This document shows, in pieces, positions 1-8,233 of a stretch of 8,233 bases of DNA (its first letter is position 1; each line of letters opens with the position of its first letter). Under the pieces are notes generated by a model. It saw nothing but the letters and a program-made list of their open reading frames with translations. It had not been told where the DNA came from and ran no database searches. The DNA comes from Syntrophaceae bacterium (GTDB taxonomy: Bacteria; Desulfobacterota; DTXE01). The translations under genes were made by a program, and so were the position numbers. The stretch covers positions 1-8,233 of the forward strand of contig DTXE01000122.1 of NCBI GenBank assembly GCA_012962595.1, in the 5' to 3' direction.

Positions 1-1
1 C

Positions 2-991
<990 letters not shown>

Positions 992-994
<3 letters not shown>

Positions 995-1000
995 GGAGGT
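992..1000 (+). promoter_or_regulatory. Ribosome binding site of rpoC, overlapping the rpoB stop
   Basis: The bases TAAGGAGGT are a full-length complement of the usual 16S rRNA 3' end. Their first three bases are the rpoB stop codon. The GGAGG core ends 5 nt before the in-frame TTG at 1005. This site decides the rpoC start: the upstream in-frame ATG codons at 957 and 975 lie 5' of it and have no comparable site. Ribosomes finishing rpoB would stop directly on this sequence, which fits coupled synthesis of beta and beta'. Confidence 0.85.
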
Positions 1001-1004
1001 AGCC

Positions 1005-4000
1005 TTGGAAGATTTATATAATCTCTTTGCCAAGCCAAAGGACCCATTGAGTTTTAGTGCAGTTAGAATATCTTTAGCCTCTCCAGAGAGGTTGAGGGAG
1101 TGGTCCTATGGTGAAGTTAAGAAACCAGAGACTATAAATTATCGAACATTTAAACCCGAGAGGGATGGTCTGTTTTGCGCCAAAATTTTTGGTCCCACAA
1201 AGGACTACGAGTGCAACTGCGGTAAATATAAAAGGATGAAGCATCGGGGGGTAGTTTGCGAGAAATGTGGTGTGGAAGTGATTCGTGCCGATGTCCGCAG
1301 GGAACGTATGGGGCATATCGAGTTGGCAAGCCCCGTTGCCCATATATGGTTCTTGAAAAGTATTCCCAGTAAGATCGGAAGTCTTTTAGATTTGACCCAA
1401 AGGGATTTAGAGCGAATACTTTATTTCGAGGCCTATATTGTAATTGATCCCAAGGATACCCCACTGCACACATATGAAATCTTATCTGAGGAACAATTAC
1501 ATGAGAGAAGAGAGGCTTATGGAGACGAATTTAAGGTGGGAATAGGGGCGGAGGCCATTAAAGAACTGTTGGCCAATCTCAATTTGGTGGAACTTTCACA
1601 AAGGTTGAAGCTGGAAATGACAGAGACCACCTCTGAGGTTAAGAAGAAGAAATTGGCCAAGAGGCTGAGAATAGTAAATGCCTTTCTAGAATCAGGCAAC
1701 AAGCCTGAGTGGATGATCCTGGAGGTAATCCCTGTGCTTCCTCCTGATTTGAGACCCTTGGTTCCACTGGATGGAGGCAGATTTGCCACCTCAGATCTGA
1801 ACGATCTCTACCGCAGAGTCATTAATAGAAATAACAGATTAAGAAGGCTTCAAGATCTGGAAGCCCCAGACATTATCATTCGAAATGAGAAAAGGATGCT
1901 CCAGGAGGCGGTAGATGTCTTGTTTGATAATGGTAGGCGGGGAAAGGTCATTACCGGGCCTAATAAGAGACCTCTTAGATCCCTAAGCGAGATGTTAAGG
2001 GGAAAGCAGGGAAGGTTCAGGCAGAATCTACTAGGAAAGCGTGTAGATTATTCTGGCAGATCCGTGATAGTCATTGGTCCTGATTTAAGACTCCACCAGT
2101 GTGGACTTCCTAGAAAGATGGCCCTTGAACTATTCAAACCCTTTATTTATCACAAATTGGAGGAGCGAGGATACGTTACCACTGTCAAGGCTGCTAAAAA
2201 GATGGTAGAGAGGGAGACCCCAGAGGTCTGGGATGCCTTAGATGATGTGGTAAGGGAATATCCAGTACTTTTAAATAGAGCCCCCACGTTACACCGCTTA
2301 GGCTTCCAGGCATTTGAACCTGTTCTAGTAGATGGCAAGGCTATCCAACTTCATCCCTTAGTGTGTTTGGCCTTTAATGCAGATTTCGATGGAGATCAGA
2401 TGGCCGTGCATATCCCCCTATCTGTGGAGGCACAGATCGAGGCCAGGGTGCTTATGATGTCTACCAATAACATCCTCTCCCCAGCCCATGGGGAACCCAT
2501 TATTATTCCTACCCAGGATATCGTCTTGGGTCTTTATTATATGACAAAAGAAAGGGCCTTTGCCAAGGGTGAGAACATGGTATTTTCCAGTCCTGAAGAG
2601 GTAAGGATGGCCTATGACGCAAGGGCTGTGGACCTCCAAGCACGGATCCGTGTGAGGATAAACAATTCATTGGTTAACACTACTGTGGGACGTATACTCC
2701 TTAAAGAGGTAGTCCCTGATGATATTCCATTTGAGACGATTAATAAGGTAATGAAAAAGAAGGATATAGCCAAATTGATCGACCAATCCTTTAGGGTCTG
2801 TGGTACTAAAAAGACCGTTATCTTAGCCGATAAACTCAAGGATCTAGGTTACAAGTATGCCACACAGGCAGGGATTTCCATATGCCTCTCAGATATGGCC
2901 ATTCCTACCAGAAAGGAGGAGATATTAAGAAAGGCCGATGAAGAGATTAGGATGATTAATCAGCAATATACTGAGGGTCTCATCACTGATGGGGAGAGAT
3001 ATAATAAGGCCGTGGATATATGGGCAAAGGCCACCGAGGATGTAGCTTCAGAGATGATGAGAGAGATGTCAAAAGATGTAGTATCTAACGAAGAGGGCAA
3101 AACCGAAGAAATGCCCAGTTCCAATCCTATATATATGATGGCGGATTCTGGATCACGAGGGAGTAAGGATCAAATGAGGCAACTGGCAGGTATGAGGGGA
3201 CTCATGGCAAAGCCATCAGGGGAGATTATTGAGACACCTATTACAGCCAATTTCCGTGAAGGACTGACGGTACTTCAGTATTTTATCTCCACACACGGTG
3301 CCAGAAAAGGTCTGGCCGATACCGCCCTAAAGACGGCAAATGCGGGATATCTAACCAGAAGATTAATAGATGTAGCTCATGATTGCGTGGTCACAGAGGA
3401 GGATTGTGGCACCATTGATGGAGTCACCATGGAGGCCTTAATAGAGGGTGGGGAAATTATTCAAACTGTGGGGCAACGTGTTTTAGGAAGAGTGGCTCTA
3501 GAGGACATAAAGGATCCTTATACTGAAAAAGTTTTGATAAAGGCCAATGAGGAGATTGATGAACAGGGCGTGGCTAAAATAGAAGATGCTGGTATAGAGC
3601 GCATAAAGATCAGATCGGTTTTGACCTGCCAGTCCAGAAGGGGGGTTTGTGCAAAATGTTATGGGCGTGATTTGGCCCATGGGGAACCGATCCAGATTGG
3701 TGAGGCGGTGGGAATAGTGGCCGCTCAGTCTATTGGTGAACCTGGAACTCAGCTTACCATGCGGACATTCCATATTGGGGGAACCGCGAGGAGACGTGTG
3801 GAGCAATCCACATTGACTTCTCGCAATGAAGGAACAATAAAATTCATCAATCTCAATACAGTTAAGGCCGCTACTGGAAATCTCATAGTCATGAATCGAA
3901 ATGGTGAAGTGGCCATTGTTGGTGAGAAAGGAAGAGAACGCGAAAGGTACCCCGTTACCTATGGTGCTGAACTTAAGGTTGAGGACGGGCAGAAGGTGAA

Positions 4001-5096
4001 GCCCGGAGATCTACTAGCCGAATGGGATCCATACACCATTCCTATTCTAACTGAGATATCAGGGAGGATTAAATTTGGTGACGTCATGGAAGGCATAACC
4101 ATGAAAGAGAAGGTTGACCCTGTAACTGGTAAATCAAGTAAGGTCATCGTCGACTATAAGGATACCGAGGTTCGCCCCCGTGTTTCCATAAAGGATGAAT
4201 CTGGTAAGACAGCAAAAATCCCCCATACCGGTTCCGAGGCGAGGTACTTTCTCCCAGTAGGCGCCATTATCATGGTGGCCGAAGGGGATACAGTCAGGGC
4301 GGGTGATGTCCTTGCCAAAATTCCTCGGGAGACTACCAAGACCAAGGATATTACCGGTGGTCTGCCTAGGGTTGCTGAACTGTTTGAGGTGAGAAAGCCT
4401 AAAGAATATGCTATAATAAGTGAGATCGACGGTGAGGTATCCTTTGGTAAGTACACCAAAGGAAAGAGAAAGGTTATTATTACGCCAGAGGTGGGTGAAT
4501 CCAAAGAGTATCTTATACCCAAAGGTAAACATGTAAGTATTAGAGAAGGGGAATTTGTGAAGGCTGGAGAGTCTCTGATGGACGGTTCTGCCAATCCCCA
4601 TGATGTCCTGAGGATCAAAGGTATTAAAGATCTGGCCAAGTATCTGGTAAATGAAATTCAGGGGGTTTACAGGCTCCAAGGCGTCAATATTAACGATAAG
4701 CATATTGAGGTGATTGTCCGACAGATGTTGAGGCGAGTAAAAATTACCGATCCTGGGGATAGCAAGTTTCTGGTAGGGGAGCAGGTGGAAAAGTATATCT
4801 TTGAAGAAGAGAATGAGAAGATATTGACTACAGGAGGCAAGCCCGCCATTGGCGAACCATTGCTTTTGGGTATTACCAAGGCCTCCTTGAGCACGGAAAG
4901 CTTCATTTCGGCCGCCTCTTTCCAGGAGACTACTAAGGTTCTGGCTGACGCTGCCGTTCAAGGCAGGATTGATTATTTAAGGGGGCTTAAGGAAAATGTT
5001 ATTATGGGAAGGTTAATCCCTGCAGGTACAGGCCTCCCCCATTATCGACGACTGGGGATAAAGATAGCTGAAACTCAAGAGGAAGTGGCCAGTTAA
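1005..5096 (+). CDS. rpoC: RNA polymerase beta' subunit
   Basis: Largest core RNA polymerase subunit, carrying the catalytic Mg ions. Starting at TTG 1005 gives 1363 residues. This start has the extended SD just upstream, yields the family-typical opening [19 protein letters not shown], and puts key residues at E. coli numbering: the N-terminal zinc cysteines fall at 70, 72, 85 and 88, and the active-site NADFDGD aspartates at 460, 462 and 464. The clamp helices that bind sigma lie near 265-310 (R275 and R278 present). The second zinc site is C801, C875, C882 and C885, the bridge helix about 757-791, and the trigger loop includes M919, R920 and H923. About 185 residues (roughly 925-1110) interrupt the trigger loop before it resumes at [14 protein letters not shown]; they look like the proteobacterial SI3 insertion of sandwich-barrel hybrid motifs. 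The protein is 44 residues shorter than E. coli beta', mostly through a shorter middle and C-terminus. An in-frame ATG at 957 would give 1379 residues, but its first 16 residues do not look like the family. No frameshift or missing catalytic residue was seen. Confidence 0.98.
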   Translation: MEDLYNLFAKPKDPLSFSAVRISLASPERLREWSYGEVKKPETINYRTFKPERDGLFCAKIFGPTKDYECNCGKYKRMKHRGVVCEKCGVEVIRADVRRERMGHIELASPVAHIWFLKSIPSKIGSLLDLTQRDLERILYFEAYIVIDPKDTPLHTYEILSEEQLHERREAYGDEFKVGIGAEAIKELLANLNLVELSQRLKLEMTETTSEVKKKKLAKRLRIVNAFLESGNKPEWMILEVIPVLPPDLRPLVPLDGGRFATSDLNDLYRRVINRNNRLRRLQDLEAPDIIIRNEKRMLQEAVDVLFDNGRRGKVITGPNKRPLRSLSEMLRGKQGRFRQNLLGKRVDYSGRSVIVIGPDLRLHQCGLPRKMALELFKPFIYHKLEERGYVTTVKAAKKMVERETPEVWDALDDVVREYPVLLNRAPTLHRLGFQAFEPVLVDGKAIQLHPLVCLAFNADFDGDQMAVHIPLSVEAQIEARVLMMSTNNILSPAHGEPIIIPTQDIVLGLYYMTKERAFAKGENMVFSSPEEVRMAYDARAVDLQARIRVRINNSLVNTTVGRILLKEVVPDDIPFETINKVMKKKDIAKLIDQSFRVCGTKKTVILADKLKDLGYKYATQAGISICLSDMAIPTRKEEILRKADEEIRMINQQYTEGLITDGERYNKAVDIWAKATEDVASEMMREMSKDVVSNEEGKTEEMPSSNPIYMMADSGSRGSKDQMRQLAGMRGLMAKPSGEIIETPITANFREGLTVLQYFISTHGARKGLADTALKTANAGYLTRRLIDVAHDCVVTEEDCGTIDGVTMEALIEGGEIIQTVGQRVLGRVALEDIKDPYTEKVLIKANEEIDEQGVAKIEDAGIERIKIRSVLTCQSRRGVCAKCYGRDLAHGEPIQIGEAVGIVAAQSIGEPGTQLTMRTFHIGGTARRRVEQSTLTSRNEGTIKFINLNTVKAATGNLIVMNRNGEVAIVGEKGRERERYPVTYGAELKVEDGQKVKPGDLLAEWDPYTIPILTEISGRIKFGDVMEGITMKEKVDPVTGKSSKVIVDYKDTEVRPRVSIKDESGKTAKIPHTGSEARYFLPVGAIIMVAEGDTVRAGDVLAKIPRETTKTKDITGGLPRVAELFEVRKPKEYAIISEIDGEVSFGKYTKGKRKVIITPEVGESKEYLIPKGKHVSIREGEFVKAGESLMDGSANPHDVLRIKGIKDLAKYLVNEIQGVYRLQGVNINDKHIEVIVRQMLRRVKITDPGDSKFLVGEQVEKYIFEEENEKILTTGGKPAIGEPLLLGITKASLSTESFISAASFQETTKVLADAAVQGRIDYLRGLKENVIMGRLIPAGTGLPHYRRLGIKIAETQEEVAS

Positions 5097-5112
5097 CTAA
5101 AGTAAATTGAAC

Positions 5113-5118
5113 AAGGAG
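5113..5118 (+). promoter_or_regulatory. Ribosome binding site of rpsL
   Basis: AAGGAG lies 7 nt before the rpsL ATG, inside the 29-nt rpoC-rpsL gap (5097-5125). The rest of that gap (CTAAAGTAAATTGAAC and a few bases) is AT-rich and shows no convincing terminator hairpin or paired -35/-10 boxes. Confidence 0.85.
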
Positions 5119-5125
5119 CTATTGA

Positions 5126-5497
5126 ATGCCCACCATAAATCAATTGGTGAGAAGAGAGAGAAAAAAGGTGAAAAAGAAGGCTAGTACCCCTGCACTTAAA
5201 GGTTCGCCTCAAAAACGTGGGGTATGCTTGAGGGTATATACCACCACCCCCAAAAAGCCTAACTCGGCCCTAAGAAAGGTAGCTCGCGTGAGGCTTACTA
5301 ATGGAATGGAGGTTACTGTATATATACCGGGGGAGGGACACAACCTTCAAGAGCATTCTGTAGTGCTGATACGTGGAGGAAGGGTAAAGGATCTTCCTGG
5401 TGTCCGGTATCATGTTATAAGGGGAGCCTTAGATTCTATGGGAGTTCAAGATAGAAAAAGGGGGCGTTCTAAGTACGGTACTAAGAAACCTAAATAA
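5126..5497 (+). CDS. rpsL: 30S ribosomal protein S12
   Basis: S12 sits at the interface side of the 30S subunit beside the decoding centre and influences codon-anticodon accuracy. The 123-residue product matches the bacterial family length (E. coli 124) and opens [10 protein letters not shown], with a lysine-rich N-terminal tail (K13-K18 region) that threads into 16S rRNA. The conserved block from Q29 to K51 contains [13 protein letters not shown], with K43 and K44 present. The second signature [13 protein letters not shown] has K88 and D89; D89 is the position methylthiolated in E. coli. Lysines at 43 and 88 are the streptomycin-sensitive wild-type residues, so no classical resistance substitution is visible. 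The tail ends in the usual basic [10 protein letters not shown]. It is first gene of the str group here, 29 nt after rpoC, with an AAGGAG site 7 nt before the ATG, and is probably cotranscribed with rpoBC. The identification is secure. Confidence 0.98.
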   Translation: MPTINQLVRRERKKVKKKASTPALKGSPQKRGVCLRVYTTTPKKPNSALRKVARVRLTNGMEVTVYIPGEGHNLQEHSVVLIRGGRVKDLPGVRYHVIRGALDSMGVQDRKRGRSKYGTKKPK

Positions 5498-5519
5498 TAT
5501 GGATGTTAATATATCTAAC

Positions 5520-5524
5520 GAGGT
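5520..5524 (+). promoter_or_regulatory. Ribosome binding site of rpsG
   Basis: GAGGT lies 5 nt before the rpsG ATG at 5530. The whole rpsL-rpsG gap is only 32 nt (5498-5529), AT-rich, with a trivial 4-bp inverted repeat (GTTA/TAAC around 5504-5518). I see no larger structure of the kind S7 binds in the E. coli str mRNA. Confidence 0.75.
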
Positions 5525-5529
5525 CTTAG

Positions 5530-6000
5530 ATGCCTAGAAAAGGTTCGGTTCCAAAGAGAGAAATCCTGCCTGATACAAGATATGGAAGTAAGCTCGTGGC
5601 AAGGTTTATTAATAATATTATGAGAAAGGGTAAAAAGAGTGTGGCAGAACGGATTCTATACCAATCCTTTAACATCATCCAAAAAAGGACCCATAATGAT
5701 CCTTTGAAGGTATTTGAAAAGGCGTTGGATAACGTTAAACCTGTTTTAGAGGTTAGGCCAAGGCGTGTAGGAGGTGCTACTTACCAGGTTCCTATGGAGG
5801 TAAGATTTGAACGAAGGATAAGTCTGGGGATCCGCTGGTTGATTACTTATGCTAAAAGACGTCCTGAGAAAGGCATGGAAAATAAGCTAGCTGGAGAGCT
5901 GATAGACGCAGCTAATAACCGAGGAGCAGCAGTTAAGAAGAAGGAGGATACCCATAAGATGGCTGAGGCCAATAAGGCCTTTGCCCATTATAGGTGGTAA
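5530..6000 (+). CDS. rpsG: 30S ribosomal protein S7
   Basis: S7 is the primary binder that nucleates assembly of the 16S rRNA 3' domain (30S head) and lies near the E site and the mRNA exit. The product is 156 residues, the standard bacterial length (as in E. coli B; the K-12 protein has a C-terminal extension). It opens [20 protein letters not shown] and has the basic helix [19 protein letters not shown] at about 22-40, the beta-hairpin segment [18 protein letters not shown] at 75-92 that reaches into the E-site region, and the ending AFAHYRW. All are intact. It lies 32 nt after rpsL with a GAGGT site 5 nt before the ATG. In E. coli S7 also represses the str operon by binding a roughly 100-nt rpsL-rpsG spacer; the gap here is too short for that element, so any autoregulation must use another site. 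Confidence 0.98.
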   Translation: MPRKGSVPKREILPDTRYGSKLVARFINNIMRKGKKSVAERILYQSFNIIQKRTHNDPLKVFEKALDNVKPVLEVRPRRVGGATYQVPMEVRFERRISLGIRWLITYAKRRPEKGMENKLAGELIDAANNRGAAVKKKEDTHKMAEANKAFAHYRW

Positions 6001-6060
6001 CAACTTTGTATACCCATGGCTATTTTCTGGCCAATTCTGGATAAAAGGGGACTGACCAAT
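6001..6060 (+). other. rpsG-fusA spacer with an alternative in-frame fusA start
   Basis: This 60-nt stretch holds an in-frame ATG at 6016 that would add 15 residues ([15 protein letters not shown]) to EF-G. The nearest SD-like bases to that ATG are AGGTGG at 5992-5997, 18 nt away, which is too far for efficient use, and the added residues do not resemble EF-G N-termini. Within the spacer AAGGGG at 6045-6050 precedes a TTG at 6061. The repeated TTCTGG (about 6024-6029 and 6035-6040) and a 4-bp TGGC/GCCA inverted repeat are too weak to call a regulatory structure. Confidence 0.55.
6045..6050 (+). promoter_or_regulatory. Probable ribosome binding site of fusA
   Basis: AAGGGG can pair with the anti-Shine-Dalgarno sequence across six positions if one G-U pair is allowed. 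It lies 10 nt before the TTG at 6061, slightly longer than the 5-7 nt seen for the other genes in this window. It is the best site near either candidate fusA start. Confidence 0.6.
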
Positions 6061-8160
6061 TTGTCAAGGTTTATTCCCTTAAATAGAATTAGAAACATTG
6101 GTATGATGGCCCACATCGATGCGGGCAAAACCACTACCACAGAACGCATCCTCTACTATACCGGTACCTCATATAAAATGGGTGAAGTTGATGAAGGGAC
6201 GGCTATAATGGACTGGATGGAACAGGAGCAAGAGAGAGGGATTACCATCACCTCTGCTGCTACAACCTGTTTCTGGAATGGGTGTCAGATAAATATAATT
6301 GATACACCAGGACACGTAGACTTTACCATAGAAGTTGAAAGGTCACTCCGGGTTTTAGATGGGGCTATTGCAATCTTCTGCGCTGTAGGGGGTGTAGAAC
6401 CTCAGTCAGAAACCGTTTGGCGACAGGCAGATAGATATAAAATTCCACGTATTGCCTTTATTAACAAGATGGACCGCATAGGTGCCAATTTTAACAGGTG
6501 TATCAAAATGATGGTTGAGAGACTTGGTGCTAACCCCATTCCTGTCCAGATTCCCTTGGGGAACGAGGACAAATTCAGAGGAGTTATTGATCTGATTGGT
6601 ATGAAGGCCATAGTATATGATGAATCTACATTAGGAGCGAAATTCCGTGAAGAGGATATTCCTCATGATCTATATGATAAGGCCTTAGAATACAGAAGCC
6701 ATTTAGTAGAGGCCCTTGCAGAATTGGATGATTCCTTGATGGAAAAATATATTGGTGATGCAAACATTGATGAGCAGGATATTATAGGAGCTTTAAGGAA
6801 CGCTACTCTTGGGCACAGATGCGTTCCAGTCCTATGTGGTTCGGCCTTTAGAAACAAAGGCATCCAGCCTCTCTTGGATGCTGTGGTAGATTTTCTCCCC
6901 TCTCCCATAGATATCCCCCCCATAATAGGTATTAACCCTAAGGGTGAACTGGAGCAAAGAGAGGCTGATGACCATGCACCCTTTACGGCCCTGGCCTTTA
7001 AGATTATGACCGACCCTTATGTGGGTCATGTGGCATTTTTGAGGGTATACTCTGGTTACCTCAGGTCAGGGTCTTCTGTATTTAATGCCACAAAGGGTGT
7101 GAAAGAGAAGATTGGACGCCTGATGAAGATACATGCCAACAAGAGAGAGGAGATAAAGGAAGCCTATGCTGGCGATATAGTGGCTGCAGTGGGACTCAAA
7201 AAGACAACCACCGGAGAAACTCTCTGTGATGAGAAGGCCCCAATTGTCCTTGAATCCTTGGAGGTCCCCATACCGGTGGTTTCTATAGCCATCGAACCTA
7301 AGACCAAGGAAGATCAGGAAAAACTGAGCCTTTCCTTAAGCAAAATGGCCTTGGAGGACCCTTCCTTTAAGATTCACACAGATCGGGAAACCAGCCAGAC
7401 TATAATATCGGGAATGGGAGAATTACATCTGGAGATTATTATAGATAGGTTAATGCGAGAGTTTAAGGTTGATGCCCATATTGGACACCCCGAGATCGCT
7501 TATAGAGAAACCATAACCAAGAAGGCTGTTGCAGAAGCCAAGTTTATAAAACAGACTGGGGGAAGGGGACAGTACGGACATGTGTGGCTTGAAGTGGAAC
7601 CTCAAGAGCACGGCAAGGGTTTTGAATTTGTGGATAAGGTTAAAATGGGCGTCATACCAAAGCAATTCATTCCTGCCGTAGAGAAGGGAGTGAGAGAAGC
7701 CTTGGAGGTAGGTGTTCTGCAGGGCTATCCCATGATTGATGTTAAAGTAACCCTCTTTGATGGCTCCTATCATCCGGTAGATTCAACAGATTTGGCCTTC
7801 ACCATTGCCGGATCTATGGCCTTCAAAGAGGCGGCTAACAAAGCGGATCCTGTACTTCTCGAGCCTATCATGGATCTAGAGGTTATTGTCCCTGATGAGT
7901 TTGTGGGAGGGGTAATGAAGGATTTGAGCATCAGACGTGGAAAGATATTGAGGTTAGACATCAGAGATGGCAGCCAAATAATAAAGGCACAGGTGCCCTT
8001 GGCCGAAATGTTCGGGTACGCTACAAACTTAAGGTCTACCACACAGGGCAGGGGTACTTTCAGTATGCAGCCTTCTCATTATGCACAGGTATCAGATGCC
8101 GTTTCACAGCAAATAAGCAGTCTTAAACTGGTGTCTCAAGGAGGTTCTACTCATGGCTAA
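6061..8160 (+). CDS. fusA: Translation elongation factor G
   Basis: EF-G is the cytoplasmic GTPase that drives tRNA-mRNA translocation and, with RRF, ribosome recycling. From TTG 6061 it has 699 residues, the usual size, opening [20 protein letters not shown], in register with family members that start a few residues before R-NIG. The G domain is complete: G1 AHIDAGKTT (17-25), G2 RGITIT (59-64), G3 DTPGH (81-85, catalytic-type H85), G4 NKMD (135-138) and G5 SAF (261-263). The G' insert lies between G4 and G5. Domain II starts near 306 ([20 protein letters not shown]), domain III near 404 ([10 protein letters not shown] at 450-459), domain IV from about 480 with loops [11 protein letters not shown] (498-508) and [12 protein letters not shown] (569-580) that reach the decoding centre, and domain V from about 603 to the end. 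The in-frame ATG at 6016 would give 714 residues but has no good SD. Phrases such as [20 protein letters not shown] recall the spdEFG1-type EF-G of deltaproteobacteria as well as ordinary EF-G; I cannot settle the subfamily by eye. The 3' end overlaps tuf by 8 nt. Confidence 0.97.
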   Translation: MSRFIPLNRIRNIGMMAHIDAGKTTTTERILYYTGTSYKMGEVDEGTAIMDWMEQEQERGITITSAATTCFWNGCQINIIDTPGHVDFTIEVERSLRVLDGAIAIFCAVGGVEPQSETVWRQADRYKIPRIAFINKMDRIGANFNRCIKMMVERLGANPIPVQIPLGNEDKFRGVIDLIGMKAIVYDESTLGAKFREEDIPHDLYDKALEYRSHLVEALAELDDSLMEKYIGDANIDEQDIIGALRNATLGHRCVPVLCGSAFRNKGIQPLLDAVVDFLPSPIDIPPIIGINPKGELEQREADDHAPFTALAFKIMTDPYVGHVAFLRVYSGYLRSGSSVFNATKGVKEKIGRLMKIHANKREEIKEAYAGDIVAAVGLKKTTTGETLCDEKAPIVLESLEVPIPVVSIAIEPKTKEDQEKLSLSLSKMALEDPSFKIHTDRETSQTIISGMGELHLEIIIDRLMREFKVDAHIGHPEIAYRETITKKAVAEAKFIKQTGGRGQYGHVWLEVEPQEHGKGFEFVDKVKMGVIPKQFIPAVEKGVREALEVGVLQGYPMIDVKVTLFDGSYHPVDSTDLAFTIAGSMAFKEAANKADPVLLEPIMDLEVIVPDEFVGGVMKDLSIRRGKILRLDIRDGSQIIKAQVPLAEMFGYATNLRSTTQGRGTFSMQPSHYAQVSDAVSQQISSLKLVSQGGSTHG
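8138..8145 (+). promoter_or_regulatory. Ribosome binding site of tuf, inside fusA
   Basis: AAGGAGGT lies 7 nt before the tuf ATG at 8153 and within the last codons of fusA (reading SQGGST in the fusA frame). It is as strong as the rpoC site and suits the very high expression expected of EF-Tu. Confidence 0.88.
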
Positions 8161-8233
8161 GAAAAAATTTGAGAGGAAAAAGCCTCATCTGAATGTAGGG
8201 ACCATTGGTCATATCGATCATGGAAAGACCACA
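8153..8233 (+). CDS. tuf: Translation elongation factor Tu, N-terminal 27 codons (3' end outside window)
   Basis: EF-Tu delivers aminoacyl-tRNA to the ribosomal A site as a GTP complex. The visible part begins [20 protein letters not shown] and continues into I-D-H-G-K-T-T at the window edge, which is the EF-Tu opening followed by the G1 loop GHIDHGKT that binds the GTP phosphates (residues 19-26). The ATG overlaps the last 8 nt of fusA in a different frame, with AAGGAGGT 7 nt upstream. Position directly after fusA is the classical str-operon place for tuf. Bacteria often carry two tuf copies, so whether this is the only one cannot be told from here. No anomaly is seen in the part present. 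Confidence 0.96.
   Translation, partial: MAKKKFERKKPHLNVGTIGHIDHGKTT

Noticed and set aside
4134..4961. Long open frame of 275 codons on the minus strand
   Set aside because: It lies wholly inside rpoC, antisense to highly conserved protein sequence. It has no recognisable domain, and long antisense frames are common opposite biased coding sequence.
5504..5518. Small inverted repeat GTTA/TAAC in the rpsL-rpsG gap
   Set aside because: Four base pairs with a 7-nt loop is too weak for a terminator or a protein-binding hairpin.
5981..6014. Possible promoter before fusA (TTGCCC at 5981 and TATACC at 6009)
   Set aside because: The boxes are poor matches and are 22 nt apart, outside the usual 16-18 nt. 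Similar pairs occur by chance in AT-leaning DNA.

Overview
The window is a dense, single-direction housekeeping block: the end of rpoB, complete rpoC, rpsL, rpsG and fusA, and the first 27 codons of tuf, all on the + strand. This is the classical bacterial rpoBC cluster running straight into the str operon. The RpoC, S12, S7 and EF-G sequences are bacterial. The RpoC N-terminus ([15 protein letters not shown] type), the trigger-loop insertion and the direct rpoC-rpsL junction (no ribosomal L7Ae-like gene between them, unlike many Firmicutes) recall Desulfobacterota / former deltaproteobacteria. That placement rests on family memory only and is moderate at best. Base composition is AT-leaning, with many AGA/AGG arginine codons throughout, and no gene stands out as foreign.

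Layout: rpoB C-terminal 330 codons (2-994); 10-nt gap; rpoC (1005-5096, best start a TTG); 29-nt gap; rpsL (5126-5497); 32-nt gap; rpsG (5530-6000); 60-nt gap; fusA (6061-8160, best start probably also a TTG; an in-frame ATG lies at 6016); 8-nt overlap; tuf (8153 to the window end). Every gene has a recognisable Shine-Dalgarno sequence, several of them extended. No gap is long enough for an obvious terminator plus promoter, so transcription probably runs through the whole block. No tRNA, rRNA, CRISPR, mobile element or long repeat was seen, and no stretch over 300 bases lacks a gene.

Functionally the block pairs the two catalytic RNA polymerase subunits (beta, beta') with two small-subunit ribosomal proteins (S12 in the decoding centre, S7 at the head) and the two elongation GTPases (EF-G for translocation, EF-Tu for aminoacyl-tRNA delivery). 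All key catalytic and metal-binding residues I could check are intact. I found no novel system. The points worth a second look are the two probable TTG starts, the absence of room for an E. coli-type S7 autoregulatory site, the fusA/tuf overlap, and the subfamily of the EF-G.
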